From Streptomyces bohaiensis (GTDB taxonomy: Bacteria > Actinomycetota > Actinomycetes > Streptomycetales > Streptomycetaceae): a stretch of DNA of 45,771 nt. The translations under genes were made by a program, and so were the position numbers. The stretch is from positions 1-45,771 of the forward strand of contig NZ_JAAVJC010000013.1 in NCBI RefSeq assembly GCF_012033785.1, written 5' to 3'. Shown here piece after piece: positions 20,657 to 28,307 of this stretch; the first letter of the stretch is position 1, and every line of letters starts with the position of its first letter. A model generated the notes under the pieces. It saw nothing but the letters and a program-made list of their open reading frames with translations. It searched no databases and was not told the origin of the DNA.

Positions 20657-20710
20657 CAGCTCGGCCGACGGCGCGCGGTCCGCGGTGCGGCCGTACTGTC
20701 GTGACGCCAC

Positions 20711-20734
20711 CGCCCCGCGGGGCGCCCCGTGCGG
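20711..20734. repeat. palindrome plus element variant between convergent genes
   Basis: CGCCCCGCGGGGCG is a perfect 14-base palindrome and runs into GCGCCCCGTGCGG (20722-20734), a one-mismatch reverse copy of the dispersed element. Both lie in the 81-base gap between the convergent sdaA and phosphatase stops, where they may serve as a bidirectional terminator. Confidence 0.55.
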
Positions 20735-20737
20735 CGC

Positions 20738-23176
20738 TCAGCCCTCGCCGGAACGGTCGGGGCGCTGCTGCTCCGCCCAGATGGTCTTGCCCGTCGGGCT
20801 GTGGCGCGTGCCCCACCGTTGCGCTAGCTGGGCGACGAGCATCAGCCCGCGGCCGCCCTCGTCGAAGCTGCTCGCCCGCCGCATGTGCGGCGAGGTGGCG
20901 CTGGTGTCGGACACCTCGCAGATCAGGGTGTCGTCGAGGATGAGCCGGAGCTTCACCGGGCCGGTGGCGTGGCGGATCGCGTTGGTGAGCAGTTCGGTCA
21001 CCACCAGCTCGGTGGTGAAGGCGGCCTCCGACAGGCCCCAGCGGTCGAGCTGCTCGGCGACGCCCCGACGGGCGGTGGCGCAGGCGGCTGGTTCGTGCGG
21101 CACGTCCCAGGTGACGACGTGGCGGGCGTCGAGCACGCGGGTCGCGGCCATCAGCAGGGCCACGTCGTCGGTGGGCGGCTCGTTCTGCAGGAGGGCGTCC
21201 AGCACCGCGGCACACCGGTCGTCGAGGGAGTCCGCGGGGCGGGCGAGCGCGAGGTGCAGCGCCCGGTACCCGGCGTCGACGTCCCGTTGGCGGCGTTCGA
21301 CGAGGCCGTCGGTGAAGAGCGCGAGGACCGAGCCCGGGGCCAGGACGAACTCGGCCGCCTCGAACGGCAGACCTCCCAGGCCCAGCGGCGGACCCGCCGG
21401 GACGTCCAGGGTGGTGACGGTGGCGCCGTCGGGAGAGGCGACCACGGGAGGGGGATGGCCGGCGCGCGCCATGCTGCACGTCCCGGAGACCGGGTCGTAG
21501 ACGGCGTACAGGCAGGTGGCCCCGATGTCCCCGGCGCTCTCGCCGCCGCCGGTCTCCTCGGCGAGACGGACCACGAGATCGTCCAGGTGGGCGATGAGCT
21601 CGTCGGGCGGGAGGTCGACGTCGGAGAGGGTCCGCACCGCGGTGCGGAGGCGCCCCATGGTGGCGGAGGCCTGGACGCCGTGCCCCACGACGTCGCCGAC
21701 GACCAGCGCCACGCGCGCTCCGGAGAGCGCGATCACGTCGAACCAGTCGCCGCCGACCCCACTGTGGCCGGACGCGGCCAGGTAGCGGTGGGCGACGTCG
21801 ACGCCGGAGAGCTGCGGGAGCGTGCGCGGCAGCAGACTGCGCTGGAGTGCGAGGGCGGTGTCCCGCTCGCGGGTGAACCGCTGCGCGTTGTCGAGGGAGA
21901 CGGCCGCCCGGGAGGCGATCTCTCGTGCCAGCAGCACGTCGTCGGGAGCGAACCGGTCGGGGCGCCGGTACCGCAGCAGGAGCGCGACGCCGAGGGTCTT
22001 GCGGCGGGAGGTCAGCGGCACGGCCAGGATCGAGTGGACCCCGAGGTCGGCCGCGTGGCGGCCCCGTTCCGGGTCCTGGGCCACCCAGGCGAGGAACCCG
22101 GGCTCGCCGCGCACGACCGTGACGGCTTCGCCGGAGAGCAGGGCGTGCACGGTGCCGGCCGCCATCGGGTGGTCCCACACCGCGCCGATCGGCAGCATGG
22201 CCTCGGGGGTGCCGGGGGTGCTGGAGCAGTGGGCGATGCGGCGCAGCCGCACGTGGCCCTCCGCGGGCCAGTCGGTGTCGGCCCCGGGATCTCGGGGCTC
22301 CTGAAGCAGGTCGACGCTGACGAAGTCGGCGAGGCGCGGCACGCAGACGTCGGCGAACTCCTGGGCGGTCCGGTCGACCTCCAGGGTGGTCCCGATACGG
22401 GTGCCGGCGTCGTTGATGAGCTGCAGGCGGCTGCGTGCCTCGTCCTCGGTGCTGAGGTCGACGGCGGACAGCGCGACTGCGACGAGGTGGTCCTGGGCGT
22501 CGCGGATCGGCGCCAGTCGGCCCATCCAGGCGTGTTCCCGCCGCTCACCCCCGGTGCGCAGCCGGGTGCGGACGTCACGGGGCCGACCTTCCTCCGCGAC
22601 CTGCCGGACCTGGTTCTCCAGCTCCATGCTCTGCCGCTTGCCGCCGATCTCGGAGAGGCGCAGCCCTCTTATGTCGTCCTCGCGGAGCCCCAGGACGGCT
22701 TCCATGGCCAGGTTGGCGCGGCGCAGGCGGACGGCGGTGTCGTACAGCGCGAGTGCGTTCGGCGCGTGGCGGAAGGCGTCGCGGGGCAGGTCGGCGTCGG
22801 CTCCGGTGGCCTCGAGACCCTCCAACGGGGTGACGACGAGCCATCCCGGGGGGCCCCAGTCGGCGTCGGTCAGGCGGTGGGCGATGACCCGGACCGGAAG
22901 GGCGCGCCCGGTCCGGTGGAGCACCTCCAGCGTGCCGTGCCAGCGGGGCTTCCCGCGGGCTGCTCGGGCGACGCGGGACAGCGCCTCGGGGTCGGCCAGC
23001 AGTTCGGCGACGGGGCGGCCGACGACCTCCTCCGCGGGCCGCCCCAGCAGACGCCGGGCACCGTCGTTCCAGCAGGTGACGGTGGCGGCGGGGTCGAGGA
23101 TCGCCCGCGCGGTGGCGGCCTCGTCCGGCACTTCGGCCCACGGATCGTCCAGCGGTCCGCACGCGCCCTGCGCCAT
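20738..23176 (-). CDS. PAS/GAF/SpoIIE phosphatase with C-terminal RsbW-like ATPase domain
   Basis: An 812-residue cytoplasmic signalling protein. Two PAS-like segments (~20-115, ILDPAATVTCWNDGARRLLG; ~130-240, RHAPNALALYDTAVRLRRAN) are followed by a GAF-like domain (~255-420) and a SpoIIE/PP2C phosphatase domain (~440-660) with metal-binding motifs GVGGDWFDVI, VVGDVVGHGVQASATMG, ALFTDGLVERR and PTDDVALLMA. The last ~125 residues are a HATPase_c_2/RsbW-like kinase with ELVVTELLTNAIRHA and EGGRGLMLVAQLAQRWG. Such proteins both dephosphorylate and phosphorylate anti-anti-sigma factors and are abundant in Streptomyces. The partner and ligand are not evident. The start is ATG at 23176 with GGAGG; an upstream in-frame extension is not PAS-like. 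Confidence 0.92.
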   Translation of the reverse strand: MAQGACGPLDDPWAEVPDEAATARAILDPAATVTCWNDGARRLLGRPAEEVVGRPVAELLADPEALSRVARAARGKPRWHGTLEVLHRTGRALPVRVIAHRLTDADWGPPGWLVVTPLEGLEATGADADLPRDAFRHAPNALALYDTAVRLRRANLAMEAVLGLREDDIRGLRLSEIGGKRQSMELENQVRQVAEEGRPRDVRTRLRTGGERREHAWMGRLAPIRDAQDHLVAVALSAVDLSTEDEARSRLQLINDAGTRIGTTLEVDRTAQEFADVCVPRLADFVSVDLLQEPRDPGADTDWPAEGHVRLRRIAHCSSTPGTPEAMLPIGAVWDHPMAAGTVHALLSGEAVTVVRGEPGFLAWVAQDPERGRHAADLGVHSILAVPLTSRRKTLGVALLLRYRRPDRFAPDDVLLAREIASRAAVSLDNAQRFTRERDTALALQRSLLPRTLPQLSGVDVAHRYLAASGHSGVGGDWFDVIALSGARVALVVGDVVGHGVQASATMGRLRTAVRTLSDVDLPPDELIAHLDDLVVRLAEETGGGESAGDIGATCLYAVYDPVSGTCSMARAGHPPPVVASPDGATVTTLDVPAGPPLGLGGLPFEAAEFVLAPGSVLALFTDGLVERRQRDVDAGYRALHLALARPADSLDDRCAAVLDALLQNEPPTDDVALLMAATRVLDARHVVTWDVPHEPAACATARRGVAEQLDRWGLSEAAFTTELVVTELLTNAIRHATGPVKLRLILDDTLICEVSDTSATSPHMRRASSFDEGGRGLMLVAQLAQRWGTRHSPTGKTIWAEQQRPDRSGEG

Positions 23177-23420
23177 GCCGCCTCCCGTGGTCTCGGCGTG
23201 CCACCGTCTCGGCGGCGGCCCCGGATCCAGCGTCGGCCCATCCGGCCCGCCCGACAACCCGGGCCCGTCACGGGGGTGACGGGCAGGCGCCCCGCGCGGC
23301 GGCACCGACCGGTACGGGGCGGCGCGCACCGCGCCGGCTGCGGCACCCTGCGCGGCGCTCCGCGGCCCGCCGCTCGGCGAGCCGGGAAGCGCGGTCCGCC
23401 CGGTGCGTCGGCTCGCCGGT

Positions 23421-23440
23421 CCTGCCCCGCGCGGGGCAGG
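23421..23440. promoter_or_regulatory. 20-base perfect palindrome overlapping the ribosome-binding region
   Basis: CCTGCCCCGCGCGGGGCAGG is self-complementary throughout, and symmetry continues outward with CGGT/ATCG (one mismatch), ending 8 bases before the ATG of the 106-residue gene. Its 3' arm contains the only Shine-Dalgarno-like purine run, so the RNA hairpin would hide it; as DNA it could be an operator. Confidence 0.65.
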
Positions 23441-23448
23441 ATCGCGCC

Positions 23449-23769
23449 ATGGCCGACGACACGCCGTGCACGACCGAGGACGGCCGCTACCTGTTGATCA
23501 ACGGCCGCCGGTGGCGGGCCACGGATCCGATGCTCCCCGAGGAGGTCGGACGGCGGCTGCGACGGCACCTCATGGCGGCACGTCGTGAGGTGGGGGTCGC
23601 GCTGCGCGCTGCGGACGAGGGCGCCGAGCGCCGCGCCCGGCGACGGGTGCACGCGGCGAAGACCGCTCTGGGGGAGCGCGGTACTCCCTGGTGGGAGCAG
23701 AGCGACGAGGAGCGCCGCGAGCGGTGGGAGGCCGGTCTGGCGACGTTGGACGAGGGCGACGGCGCGTGA
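23449..23769 (+). CDS. small conserved actinobacterial protein, function unknown
   Basis: A 106-residue, charged, soluble protein without signal or membrane segment. The N-terminus CTTEDGRYLLINGRRWRATDPMLPEEV resembles a short beta-hairpin domain; residues ~35-75 form an Arg/Ala-rich helix (LRRHLMAARREVGVALR, RRARRRVHAAKTALGERG) and the end reads GTPWWEQSDEERRERW. I recognise this as a small conserved Streptomyces family that is sometimes labelled a Tol transporter protein, a label the sequence does not support. GC-rich codon bias is normal, so it is likely a real gene. It is divergent from the phosphatase gene, whose start is 272 bases away. Confidence 0.75.
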   Translation: MADDTPCTTEDGRYLLINGRRWRATDPMLPEEVGRRLRRHLMAARREVGVALRAADEGAERRARRRVHAAKTALGERGTPWWEQSDEERRERWEAGLATLDEGDGA

Positions 23770-23940
23770 CCCGGGACCGCCGGGGCCGCACCGTTGCCGC
23801 CCCGTACGGTCGGTGTCGCGGCAGGCCGCGGCCGCGGTGCCGCCAGGACATGCGAACTGCGCGCCGCGGCGTTCCAATGGACTAGCGAGCGATACGCCGA
23901 GGCCCTTCGCTGCCCCTACCGGCACGATCCGATGTCGCGA

Positions 23941-23953
23941 CCGCACGGGGCGG
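23941..23953 (+). repeat. CCGCACGGGGCGG element, copy 6
   Basis: Exact copy in the 294-base gap before the Lys-rich protein gene. A one-mismatch reverse copy, CCGCCCCGTACGG, lies at 23798-23810 in the same gap. I see no gene between them. Confidence 0.7.
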
Positions 23954-24063
23954 CTCGTCGGCCGGGCGCGCGCCCCGGTGGACGACGAGCCGGGCGGACT
24001 GCGACCACGCGACAGGCCTCTTTCCCGGCGCCGCTCGGCCACCACGGAGAGAAGGCGAAGACC

Positions 24064-25044
24064 ATGGGACGTTCCAGCTCTGCCATGGCTGCGGGGGTGG
24101 CCGCGGGCTACCTGCTGGGCCGCACCAAGCGAGCCAAGGTGGCTCTCGCCCTGGCCGGTGTCGCCTTGGGACGGCGCGGCAAGGGTGCCCGCTCGGCGGA
24201 GGCGGCCAAGGGCGGGCTGCACAGGGTGGGGAACTCGTCCCTGCTGGACCGGCTGACCAGCGCCGGTGGCGGGGTGGTCGCCTCGGGGCGCTCGACCCTT
24301 GATTCGGGGATCCGGCACGGAGCGTCCTCCCTGGCCTCCGCGCTCGCGGCACGCACCGAAGCGCTGACGGCCGGAGAGGAGCAGCGAGGTGCGGCGACCG
24401 ACGAGGACGCCACCGACCGCGACGGCGACAGCGCGCCTGCGGCGAACGGTGCGCGGGACGGCGAGGACGCTGCCGACGGCGAGCAACCCGCCGGACGGCG
24501 CGCCTCGGAAGACCGTCGGACGCCTGAGCCGCCCGAGCCGGACGGCACGGCGCCCGACGAGGACGCCGAGGCGGGGGAGGCCGGGGCACCGGTCGAGGAC
24601 GACGCGGACGACGCGGACGACGAACCGAGCGGCGACGAAACCACGTCGAAGCCCACCGCGAAGGTCGCTCCGACGGCGAAGGCGACGGCGAAGCGCACGG
24701 CGGGGAAGGCCACGGCAGAGAAGCGCGACGGATCCGCCACGAAGTCCTCCGGCAGTCGGGCGACCAGCGCGACGGGCTCGGGCGCGAGCACGGGCCGCGC
24801 GAAGAAGTCCGCCGCCCGCGAGGCCCCGGCGAGGAAGGGCACCACGAAGAACGGCACCACGAAGAAGGCAGGCACGAAGAAGCCGACCGCCAAGAAGTCG
24901 GCTCCCGCGAAGGAGACGCCCCGGAAGTCCGCCGCAGCACCGGCGGCCTCCGGGGACGAGCGCCCCCCGCGGAAGCCCCGCGCCACACGCAGCGCGCGGC
25001 GCAGCGCACCTGCCACCCGTGCTCGGCGGGGAGAGGAGGAGTGA
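24064..25044 (+). CDS. GvpY-like protein with acidic middle and histone H1-like basic tail
   Basis: 326 residues in three parts. Residues ~1-110 include a short hydrophobic segment MAAGVAAGYLLGRTKRAK followed by VALALAGVALGRRGKG and a Ser/Gly/Leu-rich stretch. Residues ~120-200 are strongly acidic (DDADDADDEPSGDE). Residues ~200-326 are Lys/Ala/Thr-rich with repeating KKxxTKK-type units (TTKKAGTKKPTAKKSAP), like bacterial histone H1-type tails. The GYLLGRTKR-type start resembles, from memory, the actinobacterial gas-vesicle accessory protein GvpY; I cannot confirm this without a search. It is the first gene of a four-gene coupled set. The start is ATG at 24064 after GGAGAGAAGG. Its stop overlaps the next start (TGATG). 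Confidence 0.6.
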   Translation: MGRSSSAMAAGVAAGYLLGRTKRAKVALALAGVALGRRGKGARSAEAAKGGLHRVGNSSLLDRLTSAGGGVVASGRSTLDSGIRHGASSLASALAARTEALTAGEEQRGAATDEDATDRDGDSAPAANGARDGEDAADGEQPAGRRASEDRRTPEPPEPDGTAPDEDAEAGEAGAPVEDDADDADDEPSGDETTSKPTAKVAPTAKATAKRTAGKATAEKRDGSATKSSGSRATSATGSGASTGRAKKSAAREAPARKGTTKNGTTKKAGTKKPTAKKSAPAKETPRKSAAAPAASGDERPPRKPRATRSARRSAPATRARRGEEE

Positions 25045-25985
25045 TGACCACCACGCGGCAGAACGAGCCCGGTCCGTTGCCGGAGGCGATGGGACGGGTC
25101 CGCGAGGAGCTGATGCGCATGCTCGCCGCCCAGGCGAAAGCCGCGGTGCGCGCGACCGGCGAGAAGATCAAGGACTCCGGGATGCGCGCCGCCGAGTCGG
25201 CGACGGGCAGCAAGGTCGTACCGGATGCCGCCGGCCGGGTTCTCCAGGGCGAGAACCCTGCGGCGGCCACGGCGGGTTCGCTGAAGGAAGGGATCACGCG
25301 GCACGTCCCCGGGATGGGGTCGGACGAGGACCGCGAGCCGGCTGCCGGCGAGGGCGACGAGCACGCGTTCCTCAGCAAGGTGACGGCCATCATCGAGGCG
25401 ATCGATGTCGGTGTCCCGCGGTCGGTCTGCTACAACCACTGGACCGAGTTCGAGGATTTCGGAACCTGGGCCAAAGGCGTCACCAACGTCACCCAGATGG
25501 AGGATGAGAAGGCCACCTGGGGCTTCAAGATGGTGTTCTCCAGCCGGGAGTACGAGTCGACGATCGAGGAGCAGGTCCCCGACGACCGGGTGATCTGGAG
25601 CTCCGAGGGAGCGAAGGGCACCACCTACGGCGCCGTCACCTTCCATGAGCTGGGCCCGAGCCTGACGCGCGTGATCGCGGTCGTGGAGTACTCGCCCAGC
25701 GGGTTCTTCGAGAAGCTCGGCAATCTGTGGCGGGCTCAGGGACGCCGGCTGCGTCTGGACATGAAGAACTTCCAGCGGTACGTCACGCTGTCGGCCGATC
25801 CGGAGATCGAGGGCTGGCGCGGCGAGATCCGTGACGGCGAGGTGATTCGCTCCCACGAGGAGGCCATGGAGGCCGCCGAGGCCCAGGACGCGGAGGGCCC
25901 GGAGGACCGGGAGGACGAGCCGGACGACGAGTGGGATGACGAGCTCGACGACGACGAGGAGGAGGAGCCGGAGGACGAGCGGTGA
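25044..25985 (+). CDS. SRPBCC (START-fold) protein, GvpZ-like
   Basis: 313 residues. An N-terminal helical region (~1-110) includes ARTLAAQ-type amphipathic sequence, LMRMLAAQAKAAVRATGEKIKDSG. The SRPBCC/polyketide-cyclase fold (~115-255) shows FLSKVTAIIEAIDVGVPRS, VCYNHWTEFEDFGTWAKGV, ATWGFKMVFSSREYESTIEE, DRVIWSSEGAKGTTYGAVTF and ALRLDMKNF-type final helix LRLDMKNFQRYV. The last ~50 residues are very acidic (DEWDDELDDDEEEEPEDE). The fold binds hydrophobic ligands in a pocket; no catalytic residues are apparent. ATG at 25044 shares its A with the upstream TGA and is preceded by GGAGAGGAGGAG; GTG at 25041 is an alternative. SRPBCC genes of this kind occur in Streptomyces gas-vesicle clusters. 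Confidence 0.75.
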   Translation: MTTTRQNEPGPLPEAMGRVREELMRMLAAQAKAAVRATGEKIKDSGMRAAESATGSKVVPDAAGRVLQGENPAAATAGSLKEGITRHVPGMGSDEDREPAAGEGDEHAFLSKVTAIIEAIDVGVPRSVCYNHWTEFEDFGTWAKGVTNVTQMEDEKATWGFKMVFSSREYESTIEEQVPDDRVIWSSEGAKGTTYGAVTFHELGPSLTRVIAVVEYSPSGFFEKLGNLWRAQGRRLRLDMKNFQRYVTLSADPEIEGWRGEIRDGEVIRSHEEAMEAAEAQDAEGPEDREDEPDDEWDDELDDDEEEEPEDER

Positions 25986-26051
25986 CGCCCGCCTGCCCGG
26001 CCCCGCTGCCCACCGGGCCGCACCACGGCCCCTGTCGCAGGAGACCGCCCC

Positions 26052-26876
26052 ATGAGCGCTGACCAGTCCCCCGAGGAGTTCGGTCCCGACGACGGGACCC
26101 CGACGCCGGGCGTCACACCCGACGTCACTCTCGACGTGCCGGTGTTGAACGTCGAGGAGATCGAGATCGAGGCCGAGGACCTGCGGGCCAATGTCACGCT
26201 CCAGGCCGAGCTGCTCGATCTGCTGAAGATCAACGTGGGGGCGGAGGCGTCGCTGGGGCGGTTGAACGTGGGGGTGCGCGGCGTGGAGGTGCAGGCGCTA
26301 CTCCAGGTCCACCTCGACAACGTGGCCTCGATGATCGAGACGGCGCTCACCACGCTCGCGGAGAACCCGGAGATCGTGGCCCACCTCGCGCGGACGGCGG
26401 AGTCCGCGGCGCAGAGTGTCAGTGGCGCCGCGTCGGAGGCGCTACCGGAGGTGGGCCGCGCCGCGGCCGACACCGCCGGGCACGCGTCCCGGGCGGTCGA
26501 GTCCGTGGGGAGCGGCGCGGCGGACGCGGTCGGCGGCGCGGCGGAATCCGTCGTCGACACCGCGGGCGAACTCACCGAGGACGACGCCGACAGCGCCGGG
26601 GCCGCAGCACAGGGTTCCGGTGACGTGCCCGACGGCGCAGCGGAGCACCCGTCCGGGCGCCGAGGCGCGGAGAGGCCGCCGGACGGCTCGCCGCGGAAGA
26701 AGAAGCAGCGTCCGGATGACGGGACGGACAGCGGGAGCGAGCGGACGAAACGCCGCCCCACGCCCCGTACCGGCACGGGGCGGCCGCGGCGGACGAGTAC
26801 CTCCGCCGACGAGCGGCGCAGCCGGCGGCGCGATCCGGCGGTGGGGGGCCGTGCCGTCCGGCGCCATCCGCCGTGA
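26052..26876 (+). CDS. conserved coupled-operon protein with long amphipathic Ala/Ser repeats
   Basis: 274 residues. The conserved part is ~30-115: VPVLNVEEIEIEAEDLRANV, TLQAELLDLLKINVGAEASL, GRLNVGVRGVEVQALLQVHL, DNVASMIETALTTLAENPEI. It reads as beta-strands followed by a helix. From ~120 to 195 it becomes an Ala/Ser/Val repeat of about 11 residues per turn block (AAQSVSGAASEAL, AADTAGHASRAVESVG, AADAVGGAAESVVDTAG), like phasin or LEA amphipathic helices that coat surfaces. The C-terminus is Arg/Pro-rich, disordered, and includes an element variant (26771). No enzyme motif is seen. I know similar proteins beside SRPBCC genes in Streptomyces but no function. Its stop overlaps the next start (GTGA). 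Confidence 0.7.
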   Translation: MSADQSPEEFGPDDGTPTPGVTPDVTLDVPVLNVEEIEIEAEDLRANVTLQAELLDLLKINVGAEASLGRLNVGVRGVEVQALLQVHLDNVASMIETALTTLAENPEIVAHLARTAESAAQSVSGAASEALPEVGRAAADTAGHASRAVESVGSGAADAVGGAAESVVDTAGELTEDDADSAGAAAQGSGDVPDGAAEHPSGRRGAERPPDGSPRKKKQRPDDGTDSGSERTKRRPTPRTGTGRPRRTSTSADERRSRRRDPAVGGRAVRRHPP

Positions 26877-27142
26877 CGGCACCGGAAGACCGTAGGGGTC
26901 CGCCGGAGATCGGCTTCGCCGCCCGTCTTCACGCGGATCGTCTGCGGTTCGCGGAAGCGCCGGACGCGCGGGTGGCGTTCCGCGACGGCCCGGGGGTCGC
27001 GTCGTCCTCCGAGTCCACACGGGAGAACCTGCCGGACCGCGTCGAACCGGGTGCGGAGTACGAGCAGGTCCGGGTGGACTACCGGCTCGTCACGCGGACG
27101 CGCCGCCCGGGCCGTCCGTCGCGACGGCGCCGGAACCCGTGA
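26873..27142 (+). CDS. small conserved protein, last gene of coupled operon
   Basis: 89 residues, no signal peptide, no Cys, basic at both ends. The middle reads GFAARLHADRLRFAEAPDARVAF and the C-terminal third NLPDRVEPGAEYEQVRVDYRLVTR, suggesting a small beta-rich fold. It starts at GTG 26873, overlapping the preceding TGA by four bases, so translation is coupled and the partner proteins are likely needed in fixed proportion. It converges on azlD, with 46 bases between stops. I do not recognise a function. Confidence 0.65.
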   Translation: MTAPEDRRGPPEIGFAARLHADRLRFAEAPDARVAFRDGPGVASSSESTRENLPDRVEPGAEYEQVRVDYRLVTRTRRPGRPSRRRRNP

Positions 27143-27188
27143 CGGTACGAGCGGGCGCGTCGCACGGGCGGCGTGTCGCTTTCCGCTC

Positions 27189-27506
27189 TCAGACGTTCAG
27201 CAGGATGACGTGGACCGCGGTGCCCGCGGTGATGCTGAGCAGCAGGTTGCGGCGCCACAGGTGCAGGCCGGCGGTGACGGCGAGCGCGGCGGCGGGCGCC
27301 ATCCACGCGTTGTCGGCGACGGGCGTGCCCCGCAGGCAGTAGACGACGAGCACCACCAGGACGCCGGTCGGCATCCGCAGGCCGAGGTAGTGCAGGGTGC
27401 GGCTCTCCCGGAGCGGGGCGAGCGCGACGAAGGGCAGCGCCCGCAGCGACCAGGTGACCGCCACGGTGACGGCAACCGCCGCGAGCAGGTACGGGGCGTC
27501 AGGCAC
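27189..27506 (-). CDS. azlD: AzlD-family branched-chain amino acid export subunit
   Basis: A 105-residue membrane protein with about four hydrophobic helices (YLLAAVAVTVAVTWSLRALPF, VLVVLVVYCLRG, MAPAAALAVTAGLHLW, LLLSITAGTAVHVILLNV). It matches the small subunit of LIV-E exporters (AzlCD/BrnFE), which pair with AzlC to export leucine, isoleucine, valine and methionine. The start, ATG 27506, lies inside the 3' end of azlC (8-base overlap), so the two are coupled. Confidence 0.92.
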   Translation of the reverse strand: MPDAPYLLAAVAVTVAVTWSLRALPFVALAPLRESRTLHYLGLRMPTGVLVVLVVYCLRGTPVADNAWMAPAAALAVTAGLHLWRRNLLLSITAGTAVHVILLNV

Positions 27507-28245
27507 GTCGGCTCCGGAGTCGGGAGGCGCCCAGCGAGACGAGGAGCGCGAGGGTCAGCAGGGCGAAGGCAGTGGGAAGCATCTGACCGGGGGCGACGAC
27601 GGCGGCCACCACCGCGGCGACGAACGCGCACGCCGGGCCGCTGACGTCGTCGGGGCGCTCGCGCGCCGCGTCGATGGCCATCACGGTGAAGAGCGCGGGG
27701 AGCGCGAAGTCGAGGCCGGCCACCGAGTCGCCCACGAGGGCGCCGAGCAGCGCACCGGCGGTGCCTCCGATGACCCAGTAGAGGTGGAGGAAGAGCTGGA
27801 GGCCGACGATGCGCGATCCGGACCAGCTCCGGGAGGCGGCGGTGGCGGTGAGGGCGTACGCCTCGTCGGTCATGGCGAAGGTGCTGTAGAGCTTGGCGCG
27901 GACGCCCCGCACGCGGTGCAGCGGGAAGGAGAGCGCGTAGAAGACGTGCCGCAGGTTGACGAGCATCGCGGTGAGGGCGATGGTGCCCAGCGGGGTGACG
28001 GCGGTGACGAGCCCGATCAGCAGGAACTCGAAGGAACCGGCGTAGATCAGTGCGGTGAAGACCGTCGCCCACCACCAGTCGAGCCCGGCCTGGGTGAGCA
28101 CCATGCCGAAGGCGAGACCGAGGGGCACCAGGGCGATTCCGACGGAGAAGGAGTCCCGCAGCGCGGCGGTCGCCGTTCGTGTCTCCGGCTCGGCCGGAGA
28201 GGTGAGCCCGGGGCGCCCCACGTCGGACAGAAGAACGCGAGTCAT
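27499..28245 (-). CDS. azlC: AzlC-family branched-chain amino acid export permease
   Basis: 248 residues, the large subunit of an AzlCD/BrnFE exporter. After a 30-residue cytoplasmic N-terminus comes the family core: RDSFSVGIALVPLGLAFGMV, AGSFEFLLIGLVTA, LTAMLVNLRHVFYALSF, FAMTDEAYALT, and further membrane helices to the Arg-rich end SLGASRLRSRRA. The NLRHxFYxLSFP and TDExYAL motifs are characteristic. The start is ATG at 28245 with no Shine-Dalgarno, and TCTAAT lies 8-13 bases upstream, so the message may be leaderless. An Lrp regulator is divergent, 62 bases away, as in C. glutamicum lrp-brnFE. Confidence 0.94.
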   Translation of the reverse strand: MTRVLLSDVGRPGLTSPAEPETRTATAALRDSFSVGIALVPLGLAFGMVLTQAGLDWWWATVFTALIYAGSFEFLLIGLVTAVTPLGTIALTAMLVNLRHVFYALSFPLHRVRGVRAKLYSTFAMTDEAYALTATAASRSWSGSRIVGLQLFLHLYWVIGGTAGALLGALVGDSVAGLDFALPALFTVMAIDAARERPDDVSGPACAFVAAVVAAVVAPGQMLPTAFALLTLALLVSLGASRLRSRRA

Positions 28246-28307
28246 GACAGAAGATTAGAACAATAGTGACGTACTGTGATGACCTTTCATGGCGCTACGA
28301 TGGCCCT
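28246..28307. promoter_or_regulatory. divergent azlC/lrp promoter-operator region
   Basis: This A+T-richer 62-base gap contains both promoters. Toward lrp, TACGAT (28296-28301) is a good -10 placed so that transcription would start at the GTG itself. Toward azlC, TCTAAT (minus strand, ~28253-28258) is similarly close to the ATG. Neither gene has a ribosome-binding site. An Lrp dimer bound here (for example around AATAGTGACGTACTGTGATG) would cover both promoters. Confidence 0.6.

Noticed and set aside
17510-20710. 1066-codon minus-strand frame opposite gcvH, glyA and sdaA
   Set aside because: Antisense shadow across three certain genes; no family motif.
23794-24063. N-terminal extension of the Lys-rich protein
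   Set aside because: The frame is open, but its sequence has poor codon bias and includes an element copy; ATG 24064 has a better upstream purine run.
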